Counted from the first letter of the stretch, positions 1 to 8,553 are shown. The stretch is 64,000 bases of DNA from Flavobacterium sp. Leaf82 (GCF_001422725.1 NZ_LMMA01000032.1:605198-669197), one strand, 5' to 3'. Numbers and translations are program-made. The notes: generated by a model from the letters alone, not told the origin.

Positions 1-19
1 GTTCGTCGTGATGACAAAA
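1..19. repeat. Partial hairpin repeat at window edge
   Basis: The first bases read TTCGTCGTGATGACAAAA. This matches the right arm of the two full hairpin repeats downstream (CTTCGTCGAGATGACAAAA) with one difference. The rest of the element lies outside the window. With the copies at 429-530 and 575-676 it places the small GIY-YIG gene between repeat copies. Confidence 0.6.
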
Positions 20-94
20 TAAGACTCCTAATTATTGCGAAATAACTATAAAAAGAAGAATCAATTTTAAAATAAAGTCTATAGCTATTATAGG

Positions 95-102
95 TATATT
101 TG
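95..102 (+). promoter_or_regulatory. Candidate -7 element for the GIY-YIG gene
   Basis: TATATTTG fits the Bacteroidota -7 consensus TAnnTTTG and lies 15 bases before the ATG at 118. No clear -33 TTTG is seen at the expected distance, so this is tentative. Confidence 0.35.
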
Positions 103-117
103 TGTTAAAATTTAATC

Positions 118-426
118 ATGCTAAATTCGCAAAAAGGCTTTCATTCCTATTATATTTATATTTTAACAAACAAATATCGATCAACTTTTTATATAGGAGT
201 AACCAATAATTTAAAATTAAGATTGCAAAAGCACAAAGAAAATATTGAAACAAAAGCCAATACTTTTGCAGCAAAATACAACATTGAATTCTTGGTTTAC
301 TACGAAAAATTCATCTGGATTCATGAAGCAATTGCAAGAGAAAAAGAACTGAAAAAATGGAGAAGAGATAAGAAAATTGAACTTATTAAAGAATCAAATC
401 CAACTTTTGAATTTCTTGATTTTTAA
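118..426 (+). CDS. Small GIY-YIG domain protein (UPF0213/YhbQ-like)
   Basis: A 102-residue protein that is almost entirely one GIY-YIG nuclease fold. YIYILTN (about residues 12-18) and FYIGVTN (about 25-31) are the two strands that name the family. An arginine follows in the next helix (KLRLQKH), and a C-terminal helix carries AIAREKELKKWRR, the usual tail of this single-domain subfamily with a candidate metal-binding glutamate. Family members cut or bind DNA; the role of the single-domain bacterial versions is poorly known. The gene stands alone, with a repeat arm before it and two 102-bp hairpin repeats after it. Family assignment is firm; nuclease activity and any link to the repeats are inference. 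Confidence 0.88.
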   Translation: MLNSQKGFHSYYIYILTNKYRSTFYIGVTNNLKLRLQKHKENIETKANTFAAKYNIEFLVYYEKFIWIHEAIAREKELKKWRRDKKIELIKESNPTFEFLDF

Positions 427-428
427 GT

Positions 429-530
429 TTTTTAACTCAGTTTGTCATTTCGACGAAGGAGAAATTCAATCCAATATTCCACAATATTTTTATCATCTAG
501 TGTGATCTCTCCTTCGTCGAGATGACAAAA
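429..530. repeat. Hairpin repeat, copy 1
   Basis: Long inverted repeat. The left arm TTTGTCATTTCGACGAAGG (441-459) continues to about 465; the right arm (about 504-529) is its complement with two mismatches over 25 bases; the loop is AT-rich. The same unit recurs 146 bp downstream. Arms of this kind are scattered in Flavobacterium genomes. It follows the GIY-YIG stop by only 2 bases and could also end its transcript. Confidence 0.85.
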
Positions 531-574
531 ACTAGCGTTGTATTTAGGTCAAAAAACGTAAATCATTTAAAGGG

Positions 575-676
575 TTTTTAACTCAGTTTGTGATTTCGAC
601 GAAGGAGAAATTCAATCCAATATTTCACAATATTTTTATCATCTAGTGTGATCTCTCCTTCGTCGAGATGAAAAAA
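575..676. repeat. Hairpin repeat, copy 2
   Basis: A direct copy of the 429-530 element at a constant offset of 146 bp. It has about three substitutions and no indels over 102 bases: C446 to G592, C to T in the loop, and C525 to A671. The substitutions are not paired across the stem, so they look like drift rather than compensation. With copy 1 it fills most of the 427-777 gap. Confidence 0.85.
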
Positions 677-699
677 TAACGCTACATTCAAGCAAAAAA

Positions 700-741
700 A
701 ACGCAAGGTTGCAAAGAAATAAATCTTTGCAACCTTACGTT
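700..741 (-). terminator. Terminator of the stress flavoprotein gene
   Basis: An 18-bp stem (700-717 with 724-741, one G-T wobble) with a 6-base loop. On the minus strand it is followed by a run of eight T. It lies 37 bases past the stop of the 778-1278 gene. Confidence 0.85.
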
Positions 742-777
742 AATTATAGTAAACTTGTGGTAAAATCTAAAAAAAAA

Positions 778-1278
778 CTACAATTTCAAGTTTCCTTCGA
801 TACCATCATCCATTGTTTTACCGCTTACAAATGCAGCGGCCATTTTTGCAATAGCGACCATTTTTCCGTTTTTATTATTCCAGTAATAACCATCTTCCGG
901 AACTACTTTTATAACACTTAAATTTGGATCATCTTCGCCTCCTGGCATCCATACTTTTACAATTGGATCCCATAATTCTTTAATTTTTTCTCTATCATAT
1001 GAGATACTTGCGCTCCCGTGTAAAGTCAGGAATTTATCGTGTGGCTCAGAGAAAAATAATTCAACTTGTGGATTAAGACTTATTTCAGCATTTTGACTGC
1101 TGTTTCTGTCTGATAAGAACCAAAGCTGCCCCAAATCATCAATTTTCTGAACAGACATTGGACGCGATTGAAGTCTGTATTCGTTATAAGTACAAAACAT
1201 ACACGTTTTAATGTTTTCTGCAAGGTCTTTTATTTTATCTACAGCAAATTCGTTTGTAAGGTCTTTATGATCTCCCAT
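778..1278 (-). CDS. Pyridoxamine 5'-phosphate oxidase-like general stress protein (COG3871 type)
   Basis: A 166-residue soluble protein with a split-barrel FMN-binding fold of the general stress protein 26 group. The order matches the family: an N-terminal helix, CMFCTYNEYRLQSRPMS (about residues 27-43), LWFLSDRNSSQNAEI with the substrate/FMN strand, VELFFSEPHDKFLTLHGSASI in the middle, and a C-terminal DGYYWNNKNGK strand. Members bind FMN or F420 and are induced by stress; the substrate is usually unknown. No signal peptide, so cytoplasmic. It is monocistronic with a strong terminator. The call is to the fold; true pyridoxamine phosphate oxidase activity is unlikely. Confidence 0.85.
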   Translation of the reverse strand: MGDHKDLTNEFAVDKIKDLAENIKTCMFCTYNEYRLQSRPMSVQKIDDLGQLWFLSDRNSSQNAEISLNPQVELFFSEPHDKFLTLHGSASISYDREKIKELWDPIVKVWMPGGEDDPNLSVIKVVPEDGYYWNNKNGKMVAIAKMAAAFVSGKTMDDGIEGNLKL

Positions 1279-1470
1279 GGCTTTATATTTTTAAAATTTA
1301 TACAATGATTTTTTTATAAATTCTCATTTTATGATCGTTAAAATCAAGTATATGATGAAAATTATACTAATAGTAAAGTTGCCATTTTTATGCTTTTTGG
1401 GCTTACATAATTAAATTTTTAAATTATGAGATTTCAATTATTAATATTTTGGGTCATATTCAAAAAGCTA

Positions 1471-1501
1471 TTGATTTTATCTATTAATTTGGTTACCTTT
1501 G
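1471..1501 (+). promoter_or_regulatory. Candidate promoter of the lone response regulator
   Basis: TTG at 1471-1473 and TACCTTTG at 1494-1501 are 20 bases apart, fitting the Bacteroidota -33/-7 pattern. The ATG follows at 1537, giving a leader of about 30 bases. Confidence 0.5.
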
Positions 1502-1536
1502 ATGAGGAAAAAAAATCCTAATTCACAAGATACCAC

Positions 1537-1968
1537 ATGACTGATTTTACTATTTTTTATACTGATGATGATGAAGACGATTTGAGTATTTTTGCAGACG
1601 CAGTAGAATCGTTACCTAAAAAAATCAGACTTCAGACTTATAGCGGTGGAGAGAAATTATTGAATGCAATTTACAATCCGCCACCAACTCCTCATGTAGT
1701 TTTTTTAGATTTGAATATGCCCGGTAAAAATGGATTTGATGTTCTTACGGAACTTCGAAATTCTGAGGTAAAAAATGATATTCCCGTGATTATTTTTTCG
1801 ACATCAAATGAGCCAAGTATTATAGAAAAATGCCGCACTTTAGGCGCTAATTTATTTATTACAAAGCCAATTTTGATGAAAGATATTATAAAATCTATTG
1901 ATCATGCACTCGAAATCGATTGGAAAAAATTTACTCCAACCGATAAAACCTTTGTTTACAAGTCATAA
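1537..1968 (+). CDS. Single-domain response regulator (Rcp1-like receiver)
   Basis: A 143-residue stand-alone receiver. The acidic pocket is DDDEDD at residues 10-15, the phospho-acceptor is D58 in VVFLDLNMPGKNGFD, the switch residue is in IIFSTS, and the conserved lysine is in FITKPI. There is no output domain, so it should act by protein contact or phosphotransfer. It converges tail to tail with the large PAS kinase, 8 bases between stops, a natural partner although they are not co-transcribed. The spacing of the acidic residues resembles regulators paired with bacteriophytochrome-type kinases. Confidence 0.9.
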   Translation: MTDFTIFYTDDDEDDLSIFADAVESLPKKIRLQTYSGGEKLLNAIYNPPPTPHVVFLDLNMPGKNGFDVLTELRNSEVKNDIPVIIFSTSNEPSIIEKCRTLGANLFITKPILMKDIIKSIDHALEIDWKKFTPTDKTFVYKS

Positions 1969-1976
1969 TTAAGCTC

Positions 1977-4900
1977 TTATAACTCCGGAATATAAATATC
2001 AAAAGTTGCCCCTTTGTCTTTTATCCCACTGGCAGTAATGATTCCTTTATGGTTTTCTACAATCTTTTTTACAATTGCCAGTCCAATTCCGGTTCCGGAA
2101 AATTCACTTTCAGTATTTAAACGTTGAAAAACTTCAAAAATACGCTCGTTGTATTCCGTATCAAAACCAATTCCGTTATCTGAAATTTGAAGATGATAAT
2201 ACAGTTTATCCGGAAAATCAACGGCTTGTTTAATCTTATATCCTTCGATTAAATTTGCTTTTACCTTGATTACAGGAGTAACGTCATTCTTAGTGAATTT
2301 GAGCGCGTTTCCAATCAAATTATGTAATAACTGTCTAAACTGAAACGGAATAATTGTTGCTTCGCCCAAAGGATCAAAATAAATCTGGGCATTTTTTTCT
2401 TCAATGCGCTCAGAAAAATCACTTTTTATTTCCTCGGCAATATCGTCAAGATTTGATCTTACAAAAACTCTGTCGGCAGAATTTGTTCTGGAATATTCCA
2501 GTAAATCCTGAATTAAATTCTGCATTCTTTTGGCAGAAACCTCAATTCGGTTTAAATATGTTTTGGCTTTCGCCGAAATATTTTGTTCGTCCAAATCAGA
2601 TAATCGGCTTGCAAAAGTCTGGATTTTTCTAAGAGGTTCCTGTAAATCATGACTCGATATATAGGCAAAAGACTGAAGTTCGATATTCATATTGATCAAA
2701 TCCCTGTTTTTGCTTTCCAGTTCTTCCGTACGTTCAGAAACTTCTTTTTCTAGTTGATCGGTAAAATTCTTCTGATCCTGAATATCAGTACTTGTACCAA
2801 CCCACATCTGAATCCTTCCTTCGGCATCTTTTTGTGCAATTGCACGGCTTAATTGCCACCTGTATTCACCATCATGACGTCGAAAACGATGTTCTGTTAA
2901 AAAGTCATTTCCTGTTTTTACAGCTTCCATCCACGCATTTATATTTTCTTCGCGATCATCAGGATGCACAATTTGAAGCCAGCCGTATTTGTCAACTTCT
3001 TTTTGTTTTATACCGGAATAGGTAAAAACAGATTTATTAAAATAATTAAGATTTCCCATTGGATCGCTTGTCCAGATATGCTGAGGCATAGAATCAGCAA
3101 GAAGCCTGAATTTTTCTTCGCTTTTTATCAAAGTTTCCTGATTGTTTTTTTCATCAGTAATATCCATGACCGTACCAAGCATTTTTACCGGCTGCTTATT
3201 TTCGTCAAAAAATATCTTGCCATGCGCTCTGATCCACGCAATAGAATTATCAGGTTTAATAAAACGCGATTCATATTTGTAAATACTTGTGATAAGGGCA
3301 CGATTATATGCTTCTTCTACTATTGGTATGTCATCAGGATATATTTTACTACGGATTTCCGGACGTGTAAGTTTTGTTGTCTTTTCATAACCAAAAACGG
3401 TAGCCAGATTCTCTGAATAAATCAATTCCTGAGTAGCAACATTCAGGTCCCAGGTTGCAATTTGGGCAATTTCTGAGGCTAAACGAGCACGTTCCTCTGC
3501 ATCTTCTACTTTTTTGCGGGCTTCTACTTTTAAGGTTACATCGTTTACGGTAACCATAACCCCTGATGCTTCACCATCTTTTTCAAGAAGCGGAGTATAT
3601 TGATAATCCAGATAAAACTTTTTAAGTTCGCCTTTGACATTGACATAAGCCAGTGATTCATTTTCCCGAACAATTTTTTTATTCTGAACAACCTGATCCA
3701 GTAATTCAGGATATTTTTGTTCCAGTAATTCCGGAAATACCTCCAGGATTGGTTTTCCAATGGTTTCGCTTTTCTTTTTTTGCCAAATTGTTTTTCTCAT
3801 GGCATCATTTGCCATTTCGATAATATGATCTTTTCCTCTAAAAATTGCCATCGCAATAGGGGAGCCCATTACTAATTTTCTAAATGCTTTTTCGCTTTCC
3901 GTTAAAAGGTGTTTGGCTTTTACAGCTTCTGTAACCTCATGAGTCACAATAATAACACCTTCAATAGTATCATTTTCGGCTTTTAAAGGATGAAAAACTA
4001 AATTAAAATAGCAAAGTTCCTGTTTGCCGTATCGATTTAAAGTCACCTCTAATTCATCTGTATAATACGGAATTCCGTCTTTATAAACCTTTGCCAGTAA
4101 AGGATAAACGGTATCTTTAGCTTCAGGAACAGAAGAAAAAACAGGTTTATTAAGGATTTCCTCTTCCGTTTTATCAATAATTTGAAGGTAAGTAGTATTA
4201 GCCATTTCGATAACTAAATCAGCCCCTTTAAGAATCGCTATTCCCAATGGAAGCTGCTTTACAGTATGCCTGAACCTTTTATCACTTTCTTCAACCGCTG
4301 TTCTCGCAATAACCTGTATCGTAACATCATTTGCAATTGCGACAATTCCTGAAATTGTTCCGTCAGGTTCTTTTAATGCTTCATAAACAACATTGATAAA
4401 AGTATTTTCGACTTTACCATTACGAGTCAGTTTAACCGGAAGTTCATAAGCTGTAAACCGTTCACCTGTTGTATAAACATTAAGCAAAATTTCTTCCAGA
4501 CCCTGACCGGTAACTTCTGGTAAGGCTTCAAAAATGGGTTTGTTTATAACCTGATCTATTTTTCGCTCCCAAATTTCGAGCATTAATTCGTTTGCTATTT
4601 CGACTACATAATTTTTACCCCTAAAAATGCACATCGCATTTGGAGTCTGTAATATATTGTTTAAGTAACGTTCATTGCTGTTTTCCAGATTTTTAAGTAT
4701 AGATAAGTTTTCTGTAGTTTCATTACAGATTACAAGTACGCCATCTATTTTTCCCTGATCATTATTAACCGGACTATAACTAAATGTCCAGTAAACATCT
4801 TCCATTTTTCCGTTTCTGTAAATAGGCAAAAGTTGGTTTTCATGCCAGGTTGCTTCACCGTGAGTCAAAACCTGATCGATTAATGGTTGTATAAAGTCCC

Positions 4901-5183
4901 AGGTTTCCTGCCAGAAATCAGCACCTTTTTCTCCTAATATTAAAGGATGTTTTCCGTCGTTTCCAAGACTGGGGCGATAGGCATCATTGTAAAAACAAAT
5001 ATGATCCGGTCCCCAAAATAAAAACATCGGAAATTTTGAGTTCAAAAGAATTCCTAATGTTGTACGCAAACTTTGAGGCCATAATTCAGTTGAACCAATT
5101 GGGGATTTATTCCAGTCTTTGGCTCGCATTAAAGCGCCCATTTCGCCTCCATTAGCAAGAAAGTCTTGATTTGTAGTACTCAT
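1977..5183 (-). CDS. Six-PAS sensor histidine kinase
   Basis: A 1068-residue soluble kinase without predicted membrane segments. An N-terminal PAS-like sensor (about 15-150; WPQSLRTTLGILLNSKFPMFLFWG) is followed by three closely related PAS domains (about 165-290, 300-430, 435-565), each with a GKNYVVEIAN-like strand. Two PAS/PAC domains of the HPDDRE type follow (about 575-820). HisKA has H845 in SSHDLQEPLRK, and the HATPase has N-box (LIGNALKFTKND), NGIGF and GTGIGLAIVKK. Repeated PAS copies suggest internal duplication. Ligands cannot be read from sequence; a cytoplasmic redox, light or metabolite sensor is likely. Likely partner: the receiver at 1537-1968. Confidence 0.92.
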   Translation of the reverse strand: MSTTNQDFLANGGEMGALMRAKDWNKSPIGSTELWPQSLRTTLGILLNSKFPMFLFWGPDHICFYNDAYRPSLGNDGKHPLILGEKGADFWQETWDFIQPLIDQVLTHGEATWHENQLLPIYRNGKMEDVYWTFSYSPVNNDQGKIDGVLVICNETTENLSILKNLENSNERYLNNILQTPNAMCIFRGKNYVVEIANELMLEIWERKIDQVINKPIFEALPEVTGQGLEEILLNVYTTGERFTAYELPVKLTRNGKVENTFINVVYEALKEPDGTISGIVAIANDVTIQVIARTAVEESDKRFRHTVKQLPLGIAILKGADLVIEMANTTYLQIIDKTEEEILNKPVFSSVPEAKDTVYPLLAKVYKDGIPYYTDELEVTLNRYGKQELCYFNLVFHPLKAENDTIEGVIIVTHEVTEAVKAKHLLTESEKAFRKLVMGSPIAMAIFRGKDHIIEMANDAMRKTIWQKKKSETIGKPILEVFPELLEQKYPELLDQVVQNKKIVRENESLAYVNVKGELKKFYLDYQYTPLLEKDGEASGVMVTVNDVTLKVEARKKVEDAEERARLASEIAQIATWDLNVATQELIYSENLATVFGYEKTTKLTRPEIRSKIYPDDIPIVEEAYNRALITSIYKYESRFIKPDNSIAWIRAHGKIFFDENKQPVKMLGTVMDITDEKNNQETLIKSEEKFRLLADSMPQHIWTSDPMGNLNYFNKSVFTYSGIKQKEVDKYGWLQIVHPDDREENINAWMEAVKTGNDFLTEHRFRRHDGEYRWQLSRAIAQKDAEGRIQMWVGTSTDIQDQKNFTDQLEKEVSERTEELESKNRDLINMNIELQSFAYISSHDLQEPLRKIQTFASRLSDLDEQNISAKAKTYLNRIEVSAKRMQNLIQDLLEYSRTNSADRVFVRSNLDDIAEEIKSDFSERIEEKNAQIYFDPLGEATIIPFQFRQLLHNLIGNALKFTKNDVTPVIKVKANLIEGYKIKQAVDFPDKLYYHLQISDNGIGFDTEYNERIFEVFQRLNTESEFSGTGIGLAIVKKIVENHKGIITASGIKDKGATFDIYIPEL

Positions 5184-5407
5184 TAAAAAGGTATTTCGTT
5201 TTTGGTTAAAGCTAATAAAGCTAAGGATTGATAGGATTATTTATAAGCCAATTTTAGATAGTTGTTAAAATTACTAAAATAATTATTGATTTTATTTTGA
5301 ATTTTTGAATGAGCTAATTTTTAAATCAATTGAGTTAATTTTATCTGTTAACATTGATGAAATTTGAATAAGTAATAGATTTTAAAAAATCTTAATTCAA
5401 TGAAATC

Positions 5408-5746
5408 ATGAAAAAGGAACAAAAACACGAAACCGACTATATAAAGAAATATCAGGACGAAGGGTATATGACAAATTATTTGTTTGACAATGGCTGCCTA
5501 ATCGATTCAGAATCAAAATATGCCTATAAGCCGGACGAGATTTTTATTGTAGCCCATCATCGATACGAAGGTATGAGCGATCCTGATGATATGTCGATTT
5601 TATATGTAATAGAAACAAAGGATCAGAAAAAAGGAACTCATTTAATAGGATACGGTCCAATCGCAGATCTGGAAGAAGCCGAATTTTTTAAAGATATACC
5701 GAAGGCAAATTATTCTAAAAATGCCGACATAAACGAACTTACATAG
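5408..5746 (+). CDS. Small conserved Bacteroidota protein of unknown function
   Basis: A 112-residue acidic protein without signal peptide or membrane segment. The core HRYEGMSDPDDMSILYVIET followed by KGTHLIGYG recalls a small Bacteroidota family often labelled 'phosphoribosylpyrophosphate synthetase' in databases. It has neither the length nor the PRPP-binding loop of that enzyme, so I do not adopt the name. It is monocistronic with its own terminator. Function unknown. Confidence 0.75.
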   Translation: MKKEQKHETDYIKKYQDEGYMTNYLFDNGCLIDSESKYAYKPDEIFIVAHHRYEGMSDPDDMSILYVIETKDQKKGTHLIGYGPIADLEEAEFFKDIPKANYSKNADINELT

Positions 5747-6058
5747 ATAAGTATTTTTTATTTTGCTGGGGAGCAGTTGTTTCAGATTTATCTGGGGCAG
5801 CTGCTTTTTTTTGTGGTCATACGCCAAAACGCGCTGGTTTACTATTTTTTTATTGGATTGATACATTCTGTCAATATATATATAAGTGTTCAGAAGGTAA
5901 AAATGGGCTCTGTAATAATTATGAAAAATCTCACTGAAATTGTATAATAAATTGATTAGCAATATGTGCGAAATTTGAATTATCAAAATAAGATAAAAAA
6001 CCAAAACTAAAATTTGTACGTAAATAAATACAAACCAGTTTTATTAAACCAGACCAAC
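5747..6058. other. AT-rich intergenic region
   Basis: After the terminator at 5772-5810 this stretch holds no convincing gene. GAAATTTGAAT before the AraC-type gene (near 5969) also occurs before the 5408 gene (near 5360), possibly a shared weak promoter variant; it departs from TAnnTTTG. Confidence 0.4.
5772..5810 (+). terminator. Terminator after the 112-residue protein
   Basis: AGCAGTTG (5772-5779) pairs with CAGCTGCT (5798-5805) with one wobble, with an inner TCAGA/TCTGG pairing, followed by a T run. Confidence 0.7.
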
Positions 6059-6889
6059 ATGAAAAAACTATACTTAAATACAGGAAGATTTGATACTATT
6101 TTTAATGATCTTAAAGATAGTTTTGATGGTGAGTTGATCACCAATAATAACGAATACAATTTGATCATAAAATCAAAATGGGCAAAAGGAACTATTAGCG
6201 GAGTTTGTTTAAATAACAGAATGTCGCATTTGAGTTTTGACCTTGTATTAAATCAGGATGTAAGCTTGAGTATGGAATCTTTTCAATCTGCGCCAATATT
6301 TTTTGTGTATTGCGAAAACGGAAAACTAGCACACAGTTTTGGGGCAAATGGAGAGAAAAAGAGCCTTAAAAACAATCAAACAGGTATTTTGAGTAATACT
6401 TCGGTTATAAACAGTGTATTGTATTTTGAAAGCCACAAACGTATTCAGTTCTCATTAATAGGAGTGCCAACCGAAGCAAATATTGAAGATGAGAATTTTG
6501 AAATGATCTCTCAGTTAAAAAGAAGATTCATGACGCAATCCGGAAACTATATTTATACAGGATCTGAGAATTTTAAAATTGCCGAAAAATGGCAGGAACT
6601 TAAAGCGCTTCCTCAACAAGGAATCGTTAAAAATTTACTTAAAAAAGTAATATTAAAAGAAATTGTAGATATGGAGGTAGCGCAACATAGTTATAACTAT
6701 ATCAAGACATTTGAACCTATTTTAAACTTGGCAACAAAGCAAATCAACGAGATTAAAAGAATTTCGAATATCAATATTTCTGATGTTATAAATGCCGCTG
6801 GATTAGCCGGAAGACACTATTTGCCACGTATTTTTAAAGAAAAATACCATTTATCATACAAGCCATACAATCAAAAACTAGCTAGCTAA
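6059..6889 (+). CDS. AraC-family-like regulator with only one HTH
   Basis: Read from ATG 6059 (MKKLYLNTGRF), this is 276 residues; an upstream in-frame TTG at 6014 is less likely. The N-terminal three quarters resemble the sensor part of Bacteroidota AraC-type regulators. The C-terminus (about 225-276) has INISDVINAAGLAGRHYLPRIFKEKYHL, the first helix-turn-helix of an AraC domain with its LPRIFKEKY helix. The second HTH, normally another 45-50 residues, is absent: the stop comes at once and a terminator starts 30 bases later, so it is not hidden in another frame. Either a natural one-HTH form or a decayed regulator. Confidence 0.75.
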   Translation: MKKLYLNTGRFDTIFNDLKDSFDGELITNNNEYNLIIKSKWAKGTISGVCLNNRMSHLSFDLVLNQDVSLSMESFQSAPIFFVYCENGKLAHSFGANGEKKSLKNNQTGILSNTSVINSVLYFESHKRIQFSLIGVPTEANIEDENFEMISQLKRRFMTQSGNYIYTGSENFKIAEKWQELKALPQQGIVKNLLKKVILKEIVDMEVAQHSYNYIKTFEPILNLATKQINEIKRISNINISDVINAAGLAGRHYLPRIFKEKYHLSYKPYNQKLAS

Positions 6890-6919
6890 TAAGCATCATA
6901 TATCACTTCTACATTACGA

Positions 6920-6947
6920 AAAAACAGCTTTTACGGGCTGTTTTTTT
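6920..6947 (+). terminator. Terminator of the AraC-type gene
   Basis: AAAAACAGC (6920-6928) pairs with GCTGTTTTT (6937-6945), followed by a T run. Confidence 0.85.
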
Positions 6948-6982
6948 ATTTAATATATTTTCAAAAAAAGGATTTTTAAATA

Positions 6983-7029
6983 CAATCTCTCAGAATCTCA
7001 GTCTCTCAGAACCTTAGTAACTTAGTACT
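6983..7029. repeat. CTTAG/CTCAG array downstream of SemiSWEET
   Basis: Degenerate tandem units such as TCTCAGAATCTCAG and CCTTAGTAACTTAG. The same family occurs on the other side of the SemiSWEET gene (7428-7496) and again in opposite orientation near 23848-23870. Confidence 0.7.
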
Positions 7030-7041
7030 TTTTCAATAAAC

Positions 7042-7302
7042 TCACTCCTTTTCATAATAAATAATAAAATAAACCATGATTAAATTCAGGCATAATGAAA
7101 CGCTGTTGGTTAGTATAATGGGTAAATCTTCTTTTAAGATGCCATAAATAATCCAGATTAGTATTCCAAAAGTAAGGATACCAAAGGTTTTAAGCGAAAT
7201 TTGCTTTACCTTTTTAGTTTTCCAAACTTTTATAATTTGCGGAATTACGGATATCGTAACACAAGTTCCGGCAAAGAGTCCAACAACATCTATTAAATTC
7301 AT
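7042..7302 (-). CDS. SemiSWEET sugar transporter (PQ-loop, half-size)
   Basis: An 86-residue membrane protein with three predicted helices (about 5-23, 36-56, 62-82), the layout of bacterial SemiSWEETs that dimerise to transport sugars. The PQ motif appears as SVIPQIIKVWKTKK (about residues 19-32), followed by the polar stretch before helix 2 (QISLKTFGIL), IWIIYG in helix 2, and N66 in ILTNSVSL, the usual substrate-facing asparagine. It sits alone, with repeat arrays on both sides. Sugar type cannot be told. Confidence 0.9.
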   Translation of the reverse strand: MNLIDVVGLFAGTCVTISVIPQIIKVWKTKKVKQISLKTFGILTFGILIWIIYGILKEDLPIILTNSVSLCLNLIMVYFIIYYEKE

Positions 7303-7427
7303 TTTTTAGTTTTTTTTAGTTTCTAAGTGACTAAGTTTTTTTAAATCGCATAATTCAGATGTTTATTCAGGAGCAAGATTGTCTTTTTAATTATATGAGT
7401 TTATCTAAAAGTTAGTAAGAAAAAAAA

Positions 7428-7496
7428 CTTAGCAACTTAGTATCTAAGAACCTTAGCATCTCAGAACCTTAGCAACTTAGTATCTAAGAACCTTAG
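7428..7496. repeat. 29-bp direct repeat of the CTTAG family
   Basis: Two identical 29-bp units (7428-7456 and 7468-7496), beginning CTTAGCAACTTAGTATC, with a period of 40 bp and a related unit between them. It lies between the SDR stop and the SemiSWEET start and would be transcribed as the SDR 3' end. Confidence 0.85.
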
Positions 7497-7514
7497 TAAC
7501 TCTAAAAGAAAACC

Positions 7515-8387
7515 TTATCCGCCAATCATTTCACCTCCATTAATATGAATAAATTGTCCCGTGATGTAACTACTGTCCTCGCATGCCAGGAATACATAAG
7601 CAGGACCAACTTCTGAAGGCTGACCGGCTCTTTCCATAGGATTATCTTTTCCAAAATCAGCTAAGTTGTCAAAACTGGCAACGATTAGCGGTGTCCATAT
7701 CGGACCGGGAGCAACGCCATTTACTCGTATTTTCTTTTTGGCAAGCATCGTCGATAACGATCTGGTAAAGCTTACAATTGCGCCTTTTGTACTGGAATAA
7801 TCTGCTAAATGTTCACTGCCTCGATAGGCTGTAACTGAACTTGTATTGATTATGGTATCGCCTTCTGAAAGAAATGGCAATGCAGCTTTAGAAATATAAA
7901 AATACGGATAAATATTGGTTTCGAATGTTTTATGAAGCTGCGCAGCCGTGATGTTTTCTAATTCGTTTTGAGGAAATTGTACGGCAGCATTATTTACTAC
8001 AATGTTTATTTTTTTAAATACACTGTGGCATTTTTTTATGGCACTTTTACAAAATTTCTCCTCCTTTAGATCTCCGCTTATAATAAGACATTCGCGTCCT
8101 TCTTTCTCGATAAGTGCTTTGGTATCCTTGGCGTCTTTATCTTCTTTAAGGTAAACAATGGCAATATTAGCACCTTCTCTGGCAAAATGTACGGCAACAC
8201 TACGGCCAATACCACTGTCTCCGCCAGTTATAAAGGCAACTTTACCTAAGAGTTTTCCGCTTCCAACATAATTTTCTCTAATAATTTCAGGCTCAGGATT
8301 CATTTGATGTTCGTTACCCGGAAGATTTTGCTTTTGTTCCGGAAATTTTTTTATCGTTTTCATAGTACTTACTTTAGAGTTAATCAT
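7515..8387 (-). CDS. SDR-family oxidoreductase (general stress protein 39 type)
   Basis: A 290-residue NAD(P)-dependent short-chain dehydrogenase. The N-terminal extension (about 1-45; EQKQNLPGNEHQMNPEPE) is typical of the stress-induced YhdG/GSP39 group. The Rossmann motif TGGDSGIG is at about 54-61, NNAA follows, with catalytic S (NTSS), Y and K (YSSTKGA) and the PGPIWTPL loop. The C-terminus GQFIHINGGEMIGG is canonical. An internal ATG at 8366 (MKTIKKF) is an alternative start. Substrate unknown; a sugar or alcohol dehydrogenase role under osmotic or general stress is usual for the group. Confidence 0.9.
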   Translation of the reverse strand: MINSKVSTMKTIKKFPEQKQNLPGNEHQMNPEPEIIRENYVGSGKLLGKVAFITGGDSGIGRSVAVHFAREGANIAIVYLKEDKDAKDTKALIEKEGRECLIISGDLKEEKFCKSAIKKCHSVFKKINIVVNNAAVQFPQNELENITAAQLHKTFETNIYPYFYISKAALPFLSEGDTIINTSSVTAYRGSEHLADYSSTKGAIVSFTRSLSTMLAKKKIRVNGVAPGPIWTPLIVASFDNLADFGKDNPMERAGQPSEVGPAYVFLACEDSSYITGQFIHINGGEMIGG

Positions 8388-8545
8388 ACTTTAAAAATAA
8401 CGATTACATGCCTAAACTATTAACTGAAACAAATCTAAAATTGTCTCAATAAAACTTATAGAATTATCATTTACAAAGGTTATTTAACATGGGAATTATG
8501 TAACTAATTTCATATCCAATAAAATTTCTTTCTCCTTTTTTTTTA

Positions 8546-8553
8546 TAAATTTG
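8546..8553 (+). promoter_or_regulatory. Candidate -7 element of the signalling cluster
   Basis: TAAATTTG fits TAnnTTTG and lies about 120 bases before the ATG at 8672. No convincing -33 element; tentative. Confidence 0.3.

Noticed and set aside
429..676. Two 102-bp repeats as a possible CRISPR array
   Set aside because: Only two copies, each a long hairpin with a 44-bp gap, and no cas genes in the window.
2354..3760. Several opposite-strand or shifted frames inside the PAS kinase
   Set aside because: No family motifs; all lie within a well-supported 1068-residue gene.
5408..5746. Phosphoribosylpyrophosphate synthetase
   Set aside because: The name clings to this small family in databases, but 112 residues without a PRPP loop cannot be that enzyme.
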